Shown: positions 45,616 to 57,673, counted from the stretch's first letter. The stretch: DNA of 64,000 bases from Volucribacter psittacicida (GCF_004339025.1 NZ_SMFT01000002.1:326276-390275); one strand, 5' to 3'. Program-made: numbers and translations. Notes: generated by a model not told the origin, from the sequence alone.

Positions 45616-46247
45616 TGATATTGTTCCAAATTAATTTTTTGTAGCAGGGTGCTTGGGATTTCTTGATGGCTTGTTAATATTACAATCCCCCCTTGTTGGC
45701 TATGTTGTTCAAATAATTTTGTTAGCACTTGTACACCATGTTTATCAATGGCATTAAAGGGTTCATCAAGTAACCATAAAGGGGCTTTGGATAGCCATAG
45801 TCGGGCTAAGGCGATGCGTTTTTGTTGTCCTGCGGATAATTGTCCAGCCACAATATCTTCTTTACCGAGTAAACCCACTTGTTGTAAAACTTGCCATAGG
45901 CGCTCTTCCTCTAAGGTTTGTTGGTGTATTTTTTGGTAAAACTGTAAATTTTCCCAAGCAGTTAATTCAGGTTTTATCCCTGCTTGATGACCAAGGTAGA
46001 GGAGATTGGCGTAAAATATTTCTCGATTTTGTAAAATATCTTGTTGATTCCACCGCACTTTCCCTGTTTTAGCCAAAGCTAAACCGGCAATGACACGCAA
46101 TAAGCTGGTTTTTCCGATGCCATTATGCCCTTCAATTTGGACAAAATCACCGCTTTTTAAACTCAGGTTTAATTGTTTAAATAAGGTTTTTTCACCACGT
46201 TGGCAACTGAGGTTATGCAGTTCTAATTGATTGATATTGTGCAACAT
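45612..46247 (-). CDS. ccmA: Heme ABC exporter ATPase CcmA
   Basis: 211 residues, a compact ABC ATPase. Walker [14 protein letters not shown]-loop region [21 protein letters not shown] (typical of CcmA), signature LSAGQQKR, Walker B LWLLDEP, and H-loop TSHQEI. It drives the CcmAB step of the system I cytochrome c pathway. First gene of ccmA-ccmB, divergent from the leu operon. An uptake signal lies near 46050. Confidence 0.95.
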   Translation of the reverse strand: MLHNINQLELHNLSCQRGEKTLFKQLNLSLKSGDFVQIEGHNGIGKTSLLRVIAGLALAKTGKVRWNQQDILQNREIFYANLLYLGHQAGIKPELTAWENLQFYQKIHQQTLEEERLWQVLQQVGLLGKEDIVAGQLSAGQQKRIALARLWLSKAPLWLLDEPFNAIDKHGVQVLTKLFEQHSQQGGIVILTSHQEIPSTLLQKINLEQYQ

Positions 46248-46469
46248 AGCTTGTCTTTATCAAAAATAAGTGAGCTTATTCTAACATAAGCCTATTGGCT
46301 AAACAGGGAAAACTAAGTAGAAAAGTAAAAAAAATTGTTATTTTATAAAATTCTGCTTATTGGGTGTTTTGTGATAATTTCGTCAATAAGTTTAGAGTGA
46401 TATTTTTCAATTTTTGCATTTTTTAGATAATTATTTTGTTTATCTTATGGTTTTTGAGTGGTATGGCAT

Positions 46470-46497
46470 TTGACAGTCTATTTTTATTGAGTAATAT
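46470..46497 (+). promoter_or_regulatory. Promoter of the leu operon
   Basis: A perfect -35 TTGACA (46470-46475), a 16-base spacer and -10 TAATAT (46492-46497). Transcription would begin near 46504, 27 bases before the leader peptide ATG. The 220 bases between ccmA and this promoter show no other recognised element. Confidence 0.75.
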
Positions 46498-46530
46498 AGA
46501 ACCACTTTCATTTTTTACTAGGATAATAAA

Positions 46531-46611
46531 ATGTTCTCTCGTACTGTTTTACTTCTCAACCTCCTACTCGCAACACTGTTGTGCGGTTTGGTGGTGGATA
46601 AAAATCAGTGA
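46531..46611 (+). CDS. leuL: leu operon leader peptide
   Basis: 26 residues: MFSRTVLLLNLLLATLLCGL then VVDKNQ. Nine are leucine, eight of them between positions 7 and 17, plus three valines. AGGA lies 12 bases before the ATG. Slow translation of the Leu run under leucine shortage would favour the antiterminator formed downstream. Too short to appear in normal ORF calls. No sequence similarity to enteric leuL is needed or claimed; the call rests on composition, position and the attenuator. Confidence 0.85.
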   Translation: MFSRTVLLLNLLLATLLCGLVVDKNQ

Positions 46612-46659
46612 GACAATTATCCTATAAATGAAACCCGCACATCTTAGGCGGGTTTTTTT
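46581..46659 (+). promoter_or_regulatory. leu transcription attenuator
   Basis: Terminator AAACCCGC / GCGGGTTT with a 9-base loop (46631-46655) followed by a T run to 46659. The upstream segment GTGCGGTTT (46581-46589), inside the leader peptide's Leu/Gly codons, can pair with AAACCCGCAC (46631-46640), so an antiterminator competing with the terminator is visible. This is classic ribosome-mediated attenuation of leuABCD. Confidence 0.85.
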
Positions 46660-46717
46660 GTACCCAGTAAAAAATTATTTTATTTTTGACCGCACTTTAG
46701 CAATATTTTAAGGGGAA

Positions 46718-49347
<2,630 letters not shown>

Positions 49348-49367
49348 TGAGATAAAGAGTGATTATT

Positions 49368-50780
49368 ATGGGAAAAACATTATACGAAAAACTTTTTGAT
49401 GCACATATTGTGTATGAAGCGGAGGGCGAAACACCAATTTTGTACATTAATCGCCATTTAATGCACGAAGTTACCTCGCCACAAGCCTTTGACGGCTTGC
49501 GAGTGGCAGGGCGTCAAGTTCGCCAGCCAAGCAAAACCTTTGCGACGATGGATCATAGTATTTCCACCCAAAGCCGAGATCCAGCGGCTTGTGGTGAGCA
49601 AGCTAGAATCCAAGTGCTTGAATTAGATAAAAATTGTCATAACAACAATATTTCGTTGTATGATTTGAATAATAAAAAGCAAGGGATTGTTCATGTAGTC
49701 GGTCCAGAACAAGGTTTAACCTTACCCGGTATGACGATTGTATGTGGCGACTCACATACGGCGACCCATGGGGCTTTTGGTGCTTTGGCATTTGGGATTG
49801 GGACATCGGAAGTAGAACACGTATTAGCCACCCAAACCTTAAAACAGGCGCGTGCTAAGAAAATGAAAATTGAAGTGCGAGGTAAAGTTGCACCGGGTAT
49901 TACCGCCAAAGATATTATCTTAGCCATTATCGGTAAAACCACTATGGCTGGGGGAACAGGGCACGTTGTTGAGTTTTGTGGGCAAGCTATTGAAGATTTG
50001 TCTATGGAAGGGCGTATGACCGTATGCAATATGGCGATTGAATTGGGGGCAAAAGCAGGATTAATTGCCCCTGATCAAACTACCTTTGATTATCTAAAAG
50101 ATCGCCCTTTTGCACCAAAAGGTGAACAATGGGAACAAGCGGTCGCCTATTGGAAAACCTTAAAAAGCGATGATGATGCACAATTTGATACGGTGGTGGT
50201 ATTGGACGCCAAAGAGATTGCCCCACAGGTTACTTGGGGAACAAACCCAGGGCAAGTGATCGCTATCGATCAACAAGTGCCTAATCCACAAACCATGCAA
50301 GATCCCATTGAAAAACAATCTGCTGAAAAAGCCTTAGCCTATATGGGATTAAACCCAGAAGTGAATTTAACCGATATTGCAGTGGATAAAGTGTTTATCG
50401 GCTCTTGCACCAATTCACGCATTGAAGATTTGCGTGCCGCCGCCGCTGTTGCCAAAGGACGCAAAGTGGCACAAGGGGTACAAGCGTTAGTTGTGCCAGG
50501 ATCAGGTTTGGTACGTGAACAGGCAGAGCAAGAGGGATTAGATAAAATCTTTATTGAGGCAGGTTTTGAATGGCGATTGCCGGGCTGTTCAATGTGCTTG
50601 GCGATGAATGATGACCGCTTAGGCGAATGGGAACGTTGTGCCTCCACCAGCAACCGCAATTTTGAAAGTCGACAAGGACGTAATGGACGTACCCATTTAG
50701 TTAGCCCCGCAATGGCAGCCGCCGCAGCGGTATTTGGTAAGTTTACTGACATTCGCCAAGTTGAATTATTAGGAGGATAA
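49368..50780 (+). CDS. leuC: 3-Isopropylmalate dehydratase large subunit
   Basis: 470 residues from the ATG at 49368 ([23 protein letters not shown]). An in-frame GTG three codons before is less consistent with orthologues. Aconitase-family enzyme; the 4Fe-4S cysteines are in [16 protein letters not shown] and [15 protein letters not shown]. Other matches: [35 protein letters not shown] and [19 protein letters not shown]. It forms the isomerase with LeuD, encoded one base downstream. Confidence 0.97.
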   Translation: MGKTLYEKLFDAHIVYEAEGETPILYINRHLMHEVTSPQAFDGLRVAGRQVRQPSKTFATMDHSISTQSRDPAACGEQARIQVLELDKNCHNNNISLYDLNNKKQGIVHVVGPEQGLTLPGMTIVCGDSHTATHGAFGALAFGIGTSEVEHVLATQTLKQARAKKMKIEVRGKVAPGITAKDIILAIIGKTTMAGGTGHVVEFCGQAIEDLSMEGRMTVCNMAIELGAKAGLIAPDQTTFDYLKDRPFAPKGEQWEQAVAYWKTLKSDDDAQFDTVVVLDAKEIAPQVTWGTNPGQVIAIDQQVPNPQTMQDPIEKQSAEKALAYMGLNPEVNLTDIAVDKVFIGSCTNSRIEDLRAAAAVAKGRKVAQGVQALVVPGSGLVREQAEQEGLDKIFIEAGFEWRLPGCSMCLAMNDDRLGEWERCASTSNRNFESRQGRNGRTHLVSPAMAAAAAVFGKFTDIRQVELLGG

Positions 50781-50781
50781 A

Positions 50782-51384
50782 ATGGCAGGTTTTAAACAGC
50801 ATACAGGGTTAGTCATTCCTTTAGACGTAGCCAATGTGGATACCGATGCGATTATCCCAAAACAATTTTTACAAGCGGTAACCCGAGTGGGATTTGGTAA
50901 ACATTTGTTTCACGAATGGCGTTACCTTGATCCTGAGGGAACCCAACCTAACCCTGAATTTGTGTTAAATTACCCACAATATCAAGGGGCAACCATTTTA
51001 CTTGCTCGTGAAAACTTAGGTTGTGGCTCATCAAGAGAACACGCCCCTTGGGCATTGGCAGATTACGGTATTAAAGTAATGATCGCCCCAAGTTTTGCGG
51101 ACATTTTTTACAGCAACAGTTTAAATAATCACTTATTACCCATTAAATTAACGGAACAAGAAGTGGACGAAATTTTCCACTGGGTTGCCCAAAATCACGG
51201 TACGCCCATCTCCGTTGACCTAGAACAACAGCAAGTTTATGTTGGCGACAAGATCTATCATTTTGACCTCGATCCTTTCCGCCGCCATTGCCTGCTTAAT
51301 GGCTTAGACAATATCGGCTTAACCCTACAACACGAACAAGCCATCGCCGACTACGAAGCCAAAATCCCTGAGTTTTTGCGGTGA
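50782..51384 (+). CDS. leuD: 3-Isopropylmalate dehydratase small subunit
   Basis: 200 residues, the swivelling domain of isopropylmalate isomerase. Motifs: [79 protein letters not shown] and [23 protein letters not shown] precedes the ATG. Last gene of leuABCD. Confidence 0.97.
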   Translation: MAGFKQHTGLVIPLDVANVDTDAIIPKQFLQAVTRVGFGKHLFHEWRYLDPEGTQPNPEFVLNYPQYQGATILLARENLGCGSSREHAPWALADYGIKVMIAPSFADIFYSNSLNNHLLPIKLTEQEVDEIFHWVAQNHGTPISVDLEQQQVYVGDKIYHFDLDPFRRHCLLNGLDNIGLTLQHEQAIADYEAKIPEFLR

Positions 51385-51420
51385 TAAGATTGGTAGAAAA
51401 AGTGCGGTAGGTTTTGTGAT

Positions 51421-51508
51421 TATAATTCCTCTACTTTAAAAACAATATAGTATTGGCACGCCTCTCTGTACTTTTTGTACTTATTCGGCGTGCCATTTTG
51501 TCCATTAC
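51421..51508 (+). repeat. Palindromic repeat family, hybrid copy
   Basis: The left end and core are of the main family: TATAATTCCTCTACTTTAAA, TATTGGCACGCCTCTCTGTA, TTTGTACTTATTCGGCGTGCC. The right end then switches to ATTTTGTCCATTACA, the second end type, instead of TTGTCTCATTTTAAATTG. This is the counterpart of the hybrid at 3531-3617. It lies between leuD and the shared terminator, just after an uptake signal (51400-51408). Confidence 0.65.
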
Positions 51509-51521
51509 ATCACAAATTTAA

Positions 51522-51560
51522 ACCAGAAAAATAAAGATAAATAATCTTTATTTTTCTGGT
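51522..51560. terminator. Bidirectional terminator between leuD and tyrP
   Basis: Perfect 17-bp stem ACCAGAAAAATAAAGAT / ATCTTTATTTTTCTGGT around an AAATA loop. It serves the convergent leuD and tyrP. The T-rich part lies inside the stem rather than after it. Confidence 0.75.
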
Positions 51561-51584
51561 TCGCGATATTTTTTTATTATCTCT

Positions 51585-52799
51585 TTACCCCACCACAAAC
51601 GGCAAGTAGCCAGCTTTAATCACAAATGGAATAGAGGTAATGGCAATGCCTAATAATAATACAATGATTAACATTGGTTTACCGCCAAGGACACGATAAG
51701 GCAGAGTTGGGTGCTGTTGGCGGACTTTCCAAACTAATGCCACAGGCAGTACCACCGCGTAAAATGCAAACATTTGCCCAGCATAGCCTAAGGCGAGGAT
51801 AAAGCCTTCAGGATAGAATAACGCGAACAGCATTGGTGGTAAAAAGGTAAGTAATCCTAAGGTTAAACGGCTAGCTTGCTGGTGGAATACACGTTTTAAT
51901 AGATCGTCAATGCTTTCAAGTAAACCGAGGGCTACGCCTAAGAAAGAGGTGATTAAGGCTAAAGCTGAGAATATTCGCACAATCCATGCAATCATTGGGC
52001 TGCCTGTAATCTGTAAGGTGGCATTAACTAAACCATTTAAAGTGGGTTCAGTTTGTAATATGCGTAGAAATTCTGTTTGGCTTAGGACACCATGAGTAGA
52101 AAGCTGCCATAAAATATAAGCACTGAGGGTAATTAATCCGCCACAAATAATAGCAAAGCGTAATGCTTTTACATTGCCACCAAGGTAATTATTCAAACTT
52201 GGTATTGAGCCGTGGAAGCCAAAAGCGGTAAAAAAAACGGGGCTGGCGGAAATAATTAAGGCTTTATCAATGGGCATTGCCATAAGATTGCCCAATTTAA
52301 TTTTTGGCATTAAGAGTAATAACACCAAAATAAATGCGGCAAGCATAATAAAAAATAAAATACGGTTTAATCCATCGGTACTTTTGGTGCCAATCACCAC
52401 CGCACAACCAAATACAAGGGTAAAAATAACAATGGTTAGTTGGTTGGTAAAATCACTGCTTATGATTGTTGGCATTACTCCAGCAATCAGTCCACCGCCG
52501 CCAGTTACATAGGCAGATAATAAGGCATATAGAAAGACCATTAGCACAGTGGTGGCGATAATTCTTCCTGCTTTACCAAAATATTGTGCCGCAAGAGTGC
52601 CAATACCCGCATCAGGTTCTGCGGTTTGATAAATTTCCACGAAAAGTAAGGCGCTAAACGTGAGTAATGCCCATAAAGCGATAAGTAAGATTAAGGTAAA
52701 GCCAAAGCCTATCCCAGCAGAGGTCAGAGGCATAGCCAGCATACCGCCGCCAATCATTGTGCCTGCCACTAATAAGGTGGTGCCGAGGGTTTTATTCAT
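51585..52799 (-). CDS. tyrP: Tyrosine-specific transport protein TyrP-like
   Basis: 404 residues with 11 membrane helices, the length of E. coli TyrP (aromatic amino acid permease family, HAAAP). Conserved: KTLGTTLLVAGTMIGGGMLAMPLTSAGIGFGFTLILL at the N terminus, and PVFFTAFGFHGSIPSLNNYLGGNVKALRFAIICGG. A TyrR box 42-59 bases before the start supports tyrosine over tryptophan (Mtr/TnaB paralogues). Haemophilus relatives have two TyrP copies; only one is in this window. Confidence 0.88.
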   Translation of the reverse strand: MNKTLGTTLLVAGTMIGGGMLAMPLTSAGIGFGFTLILLIALWALLTFSALLFVEIYQTAEPDAGIGTLAAQYFGKAGRIIATTVLMVFLYALLSAYVTGGGGLIAGVMPTIISSDFTNQLTIVIFTLVFGCAVVIGTKSTDGLNRILFFIMLAAFILVLLLLMPKIKLGNLMAMPIDKALIISASPVFFTAFGFHGSIPSLNNYLGGNVKALRFAIICGGLITLSAYILWQLSTHGVLSQTEFLRILQTEPTLNGLVNATLQITGSPMIAWIVRIFSALALITSFLGVALGLLESIDDLLKRVFHQQASRLTLGLLTFLPPMLFALFYPEGFILALGYAGQMFAFYAVVLPVALVWKVRQQHPTLPYRVLGGKPMLIIVLLLGIAITSIPFVIKAGYLPFVVG

Positions 52800-52840
52800 A
52801 AATCACCTGTAAATTGGTTGTAATTAAAAGTGTACGAGAT

Positions 52841-52858
52841 TGTAGTTTATTTTTTACA
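52841..52858. promoter_or_regulatory. Candidate TyrR box upstream of tyrP
   Basis: TGTAGT-TTATTT-TTTACA, against the TyrR consensus TGTAAA-N6-TTTACA (two mismatches in one half). Its position 42-59 bases before the tyrP ATG is compatible with repression or activation by TyrR with aromatic amino acids. Confidence 0.6.
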
Positions 52859-52953
52859 GGATGTATAGTTGTTGGAAAATGCAATAACATTATTCATGTG
52901 TTATATGCAGTTAATGATAATAGCCTATACATTTCCAACATTTATTTTCACTT

Positions 52954-52969
52954 TGTGATCTAAATCACA
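52954..52969. promoter_or_regulatory. CRP-cAMP binding site between tyrP and nrdD
   Basis: TGTGA-TCTAAA-TCACA, both half-sites exact, flanked by TT and TTTT to give a close match to the 22-bp CRP consensus. It lies about 155 bases upstream of tyrP and 174 upstream of nrdD; which promoter it serves is not evident. Confidence 0.75.
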
Positions 52970-53059
52970 TTTTTATCTTTTTCTGATATTTTTTACGACA
53001 AGAAAAATATGAATAAAACCAAAGACTAATTTGAATTTATTAACAAATACGTTACAAAA

Positions 53060-53106
53060 GCACAATATATTGTGGTTGTTTTGACTTTAAAATCTATATA
53101 TAGTAT
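53060..53106. promoter_or_regulatory. Tandem NrdR boxes upstream of nrdD
   Basis: Box 1 GCACAATATATTGTGG (53060-53075) and box 2 AATCTATATATAGTAT (53091-53106). Both cores fit the NrdR consensus CwATATATwG exactly (CAATATATTG, CTATATATAG), and their spacing is exactly 31 bp, the three-turn distance typical of NrdR sites. They end 36 bases before the nrdD ATG, so NrdR should repress nrdDG when dNTPs suffice. Confidence 0.85.
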
Positions 53107-53142
53107 CTCGCCAATAAATTCAAACTAAGAGGATAAAAGATT

Positions 53143-55281
53143 ATGTGGGTTATTAAGCGGGATGGGGGACGAGCAAGTTTTGAGCTTCAACGTATTATTA
53201 ATGCGATTAAAAAAGCCTCAAGTGCGGTCGAAATTTATGATGATTTTTTTTGCCATCAAATGGGGCAACAAATTTGTCAGGATATTTTTACTCACCATGC
53301 CGAAGAAATTGATATTCACCAAATTCAACAAATTGTTGAAAATCATTTAATGTCAAGCCAATACCCACAAATTGCACGTGCTTATATTGAATATCGTCAT
53401 GATCGTGATTTGGCACGAGAAAAACGTAGCCAATTAACCCAAGAAATTGAGGGATTGATTGAACAAAGTAATGTACAGTTGCTCAATGAAAATGCCAATA
53501 AAGATGCAAAAGTGATTCCAACCCAACGAGATTTATTAGCGGGCATTGTGGCGAAGCATTATGCTAAGCGTCATATTTTGCCGAAAGATGTGGTTGAGGC
53601 ACATGAAAAAGGCGAAATTCATTATCACGATCTTGATTATGCCCCTTTCTTTCCTATGTTTAATTGTATGTTAGTGGATTTAAAGGGAATGCTGAATCAA
53701 GGCTTTAAAATGGGCAATGCTGAAATTGAACCGCCAAAATCCATTGGTACAGCAACCGCTGTTACAGCACAAATTATTGCTCAGGTAGCAAGCCATATTT
53801 ATGGTGGCACAACCATTAATCGGATTGATGAAGTCTTAGCCCCTTTTGTGCAACAAAGCTATGAAAAGCATTTGCGTATCGCAGAACAATGGCAAATTGC
53901 CGATAAACAAGGTTATGCACAAGCTCAAATTGAAAAAGAATGTTTTGATGCTTTTCAATCCTTAGAATATGAAGTCAATACCTTGCACACCTCCAACGGA
54001 CAAACGCCCTTTGTTACCTTTGGTTTTGGTTTAGGGACAAGTTGGCAAGCTAAATTAATTCAAAAATCTATTTTGCAAAATCGTATTCGTGGCTTGGGCA
54101 AAAATCATAAAACCCCTGTTTTTCCGAAATTAGTTTTTACCCTTAAAAAAGGCATTAATCAACAACCTATCGATCCGAATTATGATATTAAACAACTCGC
54201 TTTAGAATGTGCCTCAAAACGAATGTACCCTGATATTTTAAATTATGAACAGGTGGTCAAAGTAACGGGTTCTTTTAAAGCCCCTATGGGTTGTCGTAGT
54301 TTTCTTAATGCTTATCATCAACAAGGGGAAGAAATTCACGATGGGCGGAATAATTTAGGCGTGGTTAGCCTTAATTTACCGCGTATTGCCCTTGAAGCAA
54401 GAACACAAGCAAGTACAAGCCAACAACGAGAAGCACTTTTTTATCAATTATTAGCCCAACGTTTGCAAATTGCCAAAAAAGCCTTAATGACAAGAATTGC
54501 TCGTCTGGAACAAACTAAAGCACGCGTTGCGCCTATTTTATATATGGAGGGAGCTTGCGGTGTAAGATTAAAAGCCGATGACAATATTGCACAAATTTTC
54601 AAAAATGGACGAGCCTCTATTTCCCTTGGCTATATTGGTATCCACGAAACCATCAACGCCTTATTTGGCGATAAACATATTTATGACGATCAACAGTTAC
54701 GCCAAAAGGGCATTGATATTGTACGCTATTTAAGCGAATGTGCTAAACAATGGAAAGCCGAGACAGGCTATGCCTTTAGCCTTTATTCTACCCCAAGCGA
54801 AAACCTATGCGATCGCTTTTGCCGTTTGGACAGTAAACAATTTGGCGTGATTAAAGGCGTAACCGATAAAGGCTATTACACCAATAGTTATCATTTAGAT
54901 GTTGAGAAAAAAGTCAATCCTTACGACAAATTAGATTTTGAACAGCCTTATCCTGCGTTAGCCAGCGGTGGTTTTATTTGTTATGGCGAATATCCCAATG
55001 TACAACATAATCTCAAAGCCTTAGAAGATGTTTGGGATTATAGCTACGACCGCGTGCCTTATTATGGCACCAATACTCCTATTGATGAGTGCTATGAATG
55101 TGGCTTTACAGGGGAATTTCATTGCACCAGCAAAGGTTTTGTTTGCCCAAAATGTGGTAATCACGATAGTGAAAAAGTCTCAGTTACACGCCGTGTTTGT
55201 GGCTATCTCGGTAGCCCTGATGCTCGCCCATTTAATGCAGGTAAGCAGGAAGAAGTAAAACGCCGAGTAAAACACTTATAA
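53143..55281 (+). CDS. nrdD: Anaerobic ribonucleoside-triphosphate reductase
   Basis: 712 residues. Glycyl-radical enzyme reducing NTPs to dNTPs without oxygen. An N-terminal ATP-cone (WVIKRDGGRASFELQRIINAIKKA) provides dATP inhibition. The C-terminal zinc site has CYECGFTGEFHCTSKGFVCPKCGN. The radical glycine is Gly687 in RRVCGYLG, 26 residues from the end. Other matches: HYHDLDYAPFFPMFNCMLVDLKGML, GGTTINRIDEVLAPFV and VVSLNLPRIALEAR. Followed by nrdG after 9 bases. Confidence 0.97.
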   Translation: MWVIKRDGGRASFELQRIINAIKKASSAVEIYDDFFCHQMGQQICQDIFTHHAEEIDIHQIQQIVENHLMSSQYPQIARAYIEYRHDRDLAREKRSQLTQEIEGLIEQSNVQLLNENANKDAKVIPTQRDLLAGIVAKHYAKRHILPKDVVEAHEKGEIHYHDLDYAPFFPMFNCMLVDLKGMLNQGFKMGNAEIEPPKSIGTATAVTAQIIAQVASHIYGGTTINRIDEVLAPFVQQSYEKHLRIAEQWQIADKQGYAQAQIEKECFDAFQSLEYEVNTLHTSNGQTPFVTFGFGLGTSWQAKLIQKSILQNRIRGLGKNHKTPVFPKLVFTLKKGINQQPIDPNYDIKQLALECASKRMYPDILNYEQVVKVTGSFKAPMGCRSFLNAYHQQGEEIHDGRNNLGVVSLNLPRIALEARTQASTSQQREALFYQLLAQRLQIAKKALMTRIARLEQTKARVAPILYMEGACGVRLKADDNIAQIFKNGRASISLGYIGIHETINALFGDKHIYDDQQLRQKGIDIVRYLSECAKQWKAETGYAFSLYSTPSENLCDRFCRLDSKQFGVIKGVTDKGYYTNSYHLDVEKKVNPYDKLDFEQPYPALASGGFICYGEYPNVQHNLKALEDVWDYSYDRVPYYGTNTPIDECYECGFTGEFHCTSKGFVCPKCGNHDSEKVSVTRRVCGYLGSPDARPFNAGKQEEVKRRVKHL

Positions 55282-55290
55282 CCTTAATAT

Positions 55291-55761
55291 ATGAACTACT
55301 TACAATACTATCCCGTTGATATTGTCAATGGCGAAGGAACACGTTGCACCTTATTTGTGGCTGGTTGTACCCATGCTTGCAAAGGTTGTTACAATCAAAA
55401 AAGTTGGTCATTTCGTGCAGGTATTCCCTTTGATTGGCAAATGGAACAACAAATCATTCGGGATTTACAAGATACTCGTATTAAACGGCAAGGCTTAAGC
55501 CTCTCTGGTGGCGACCCGCTACATCCTCGTAATGTGGAAACCTTACTGCCTTTTGTGCAACGGGTAAAAAAAGAATGTCCCGATAAAGATATTTGGTGTT
55601 GGACAGGCTATACACTTGCCGAACTCAATGATTATCAACGCCAAATGCTGCCTTATATTGATGTCCTCATTGATGGCAAATTTATTCAACAACAAGCCGA
55701 TCCCAGCCTTGCTTGGCGAGGATCGGCGAATCAGGTGATTTATAGATTTACAAAATGGTAA
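55291..55761 (+). CDS. nrdG: Anaerobic ribonucleotide reductase activating protein
   Basis: 156 residues. Radical SAM enzyme that installs the glycyl radical on NrdD. The cluster motif CxxxCxxC is Cys26-Cys30-Cys33 in VAGCTHACKGCYNQKSW. The glycine-rich SAM motif is LSLSGGDPLHPRNV. Last gene of nrdDG. Confidence 0.96.
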   Translation: MNYLQYYPVDIVNGEGTRCTLFVAGCTHACKGCYNQKSWSFRAGIPFDWQMEQQIIRDLQDTRIKRQGLSLSGGDPLHPRNVETLLPFVQRVKKECPDKDIWCWTGYTLAELNDYQRQMLPYIDVLIDGKFIQQQADPSLAWRGSANQVIYRFTKW

Positions 55762-55856
55762 ACTAATATGGTTGTCTCACCCCAAAAGAAATATGGTATT
55801 AGCGATCTCGTTTTACTTAACTATATTATAAATAAGGTCAAATATTATACATATTA

Positions 55857-56618
55857 TTACATATTAATAACCACACAATTCGTAATACTTTTTGCCCTAG
55901 CTTGAGCGTCATTCGCTGCATTTCTATCTCCAACAGGCCCAATAAAAACACGATTCCAATCTGCACTTGAGCTTACTCTACTGTTAAACCCTGCCATTGC
56001 AAGACGTGCTTGCAAATTTTCCGCTTGTTGTTTATTTTTAAATGCTCCACATTGTAAACCAAAACTTTTTTTATTTTCTATACTATTATTTATTACTTTC
56101 GTCTCAGTATTTACTTTCAATGTTGGCTGCTGAGACGCAATAGGTTTAGTAGTCTCTGATTTTGTTTCTACAACATTGGTACCTCTATTTGTATGCTGGG
56201 TACTAGTTGCTATAGGAGAGTTTTCTTCTGATTTAACACTTTCACTAGCTTTTGCTTTTTGAGCTTTTTGTTGATCTTGCTCTAACATAGCTAAGATTCT
56301 TTTTTGCTCTGCTGTTAATTGCGCATTTTTTTCTAATGTACTTGGACTGCTATCAATAGGTATTTCTCGAGTTTCCAAATCTTGGATATAACTCCAAACT
56401 TCTTCAGGTCGACTTGGTAAAACACTTTTAAGTGGCGTTTCCACTGAATTAGTATTCTGTTTAGCTTCTGGTGCCTTTTGTTTTAACCAAAATAGTCCCA
56501 TCATAAAACCTAATATAATCAATCCTCCAATAACCACTAATAAAATTTTATTCATTCCTGATGATTTTTTCTTTTGTCGTGATCCATTACGACGAGATAC
56601 ATAATCACGCTGAGCCAC
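55857..56618 (-). CDS. ftsN: Cell division protein FtsN
   Basis: 253 residues from the GTG at 56618 (VAQRDYVSRRNGSRQKKKSSG), matching the MAQRDYVRR start of E. coli FtsN, with AGGA 8 bases before; a TTG ten codons upstream is less likely. It has a short cytoplasmic basic N terminus, one membrane helix (ILLVVIGGLIILGFMMGLFWL), a periplasmic linker with the helical RPEEVWSYIQDLETREI and a Gln/Lys/Glu-rich low-complexity part, and a C-terminal SPOR domain (about 185-253: FGLQCGAFKNKQQAENLQARLAMAGFNSRV...NRVFIGPVGDRNAANDAQARAK). It triggers septal peptidoglycan synthesis. Confidence 0.9.
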   Translation of the reverse strand: MAQRDYVSRRNGSRQKKKSSGMNKILLVVIGGLIILGFMMGLFWLKQKAPEAKQNTNSVETPLKSVLPSRPEEVWSYIQDLETREIPIDSSPSTLEKNAQLTAEQKRILAMLEQDQQKAQKAKASESVKSEENSPIATSTQHTNRGTNVVETKSETTKPIASQQPTLKVNTETKVINNSIENKKSFGLQCGAFKNKQQAENLQARLAMAGFNSRVSSSADWNRVFIGPVGDRNAANDAQARAKSITNCVVINM

Positions 56619-56797
56619 AAAATAAATCCTAAATCTACATAAATACAATAGTTAGCAATTCTACTGAAAATTTCTTAATAAGGCTAGAACTTATCAACTA
56701 AAAGAACATTTTACAAATTAGATACCATAAAACCATATCAGATTGTAATTTATAGTAGTAAAAAGAAATATAACTTATTATCAGTAAAAGTATTTTT

Positions 56798-57673
56798 CTA
56801 TTTCAACTGCTGAATTTTAAATGAATCTTCAATTTCTTTGATCCAATCCAATTCATATTGACTAAATCCTGCTTGAATACGTGCATCTGTATTGATCACC
56901 CCTTTAAAAATGACAATACGATACTGATGTAATAAATCACTAAAAGATTTCATCGGATCTAACCCACGTTTTTTAGATAGAGTATGATACCAATGATTAC
57001 CGATAGCAACGTGTCCAATTTCATCACGCAAAATAATATCTAAAATGTCTACTGCGGCAAAATCTTTACGTTGAGCGATTTTTTCTTGCAATATAGGCGT
57101 GGCATCTAAACCTCTGGCCTCTAACACCCTAGGAACTAACGCCATACGTCGCCAAATATCAAAAGCCGTCGCTTGTGCCATTTCCCATAACCCTGCATGA
57201 GCTTCAAAATCACCATATTGATAACCTAATGTTTTTAAATGCTCATTGATTAAAGTAAAATGTAATGCTTCTTCTTTTGCGACTCTCAACCAATCTTTCA
57301 CAAAGGCTTGTCCTTGATTGAGTTCTTGCTGTGCTACACGCCCAAAACGCCAAGCGGCATCTAAACCAAGATTAATGGCATTAAATTCAATATGGGCTAT
57401 GGCATGTAATGTGACGGCATAGCCTTCTTGGGTTGCAAAAGAACGTTTAGGCACATCTTTAGGGGCAACCAGCGTTGGTTTGTTAGGAAAACCTGCTATT
57501 TCTTGTGAGGGAGTAACCTCAGGAAAATCATCAAGCTGTTGTAAAGAAATAGAGGGTAATAACTGATCATAGAGCTGATTAACTAAACATACTTTTTGTT
57601 TTGGATCGATTTCAGATAATGCTGAAATCACATTATCCCAAAATATATCTCGTTCAATACTAAAACTTAACAT
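56798..57673 (-). CDS. DUF455 ferritin-like protein (HI0077 type)
   Basis: 291 residues of the DUF455/COG2833 family, whose function is not established. A four-helix ferritin-like core with candidate di-metal ligands is visible: HAIAHIEFNAINLGLDAAWRFG, the Glu/His pair in VAKEEALHFTLINEHL and ILRDEIGHVAIGNHWYH. RMALVPRVLEARGLDATP is strongly conserved in the family. Similar folds occur in the tRNA hydroxylase MiaE, so a diiron oxygenase-like activity is possible but unproven. Separate transcript. Confidence 0.85.
   Translation of the reverse strand: MLSFSIERDIFWDNVISALSEIDPKQKVCLVNQLYDQLLPSISLQQLDDFPEVTPSQEIAGFPNKPTLVAPKDVPKRSFATQEGYAVTLHAIAHIEFNAINLGLDAAWRFGRVAQQELNQGQAFVKDWLRVAKEEALHFTLINEHLKTLGYQYGDFEAHAGLWEMAQATAFDIWRRMALVPRVLEARGLDATPILQEKIAQRKDFAAVDILDIILRDEIGHVAIGNHWYHTLSKKRGLDPMKSFSDLLHQYRIVIFKGVINTDARIQAGFSQYELDWIKEIEDSFKIQQLK

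Noticed and set aside
46436-46627. 63-codon frame overlapping the leu leader
   Set aside because: It has no ribosome-binding site or protein-like pattern and is read in a different frame from the Leu-rich leuL peptide, which has both position and attenuator support.
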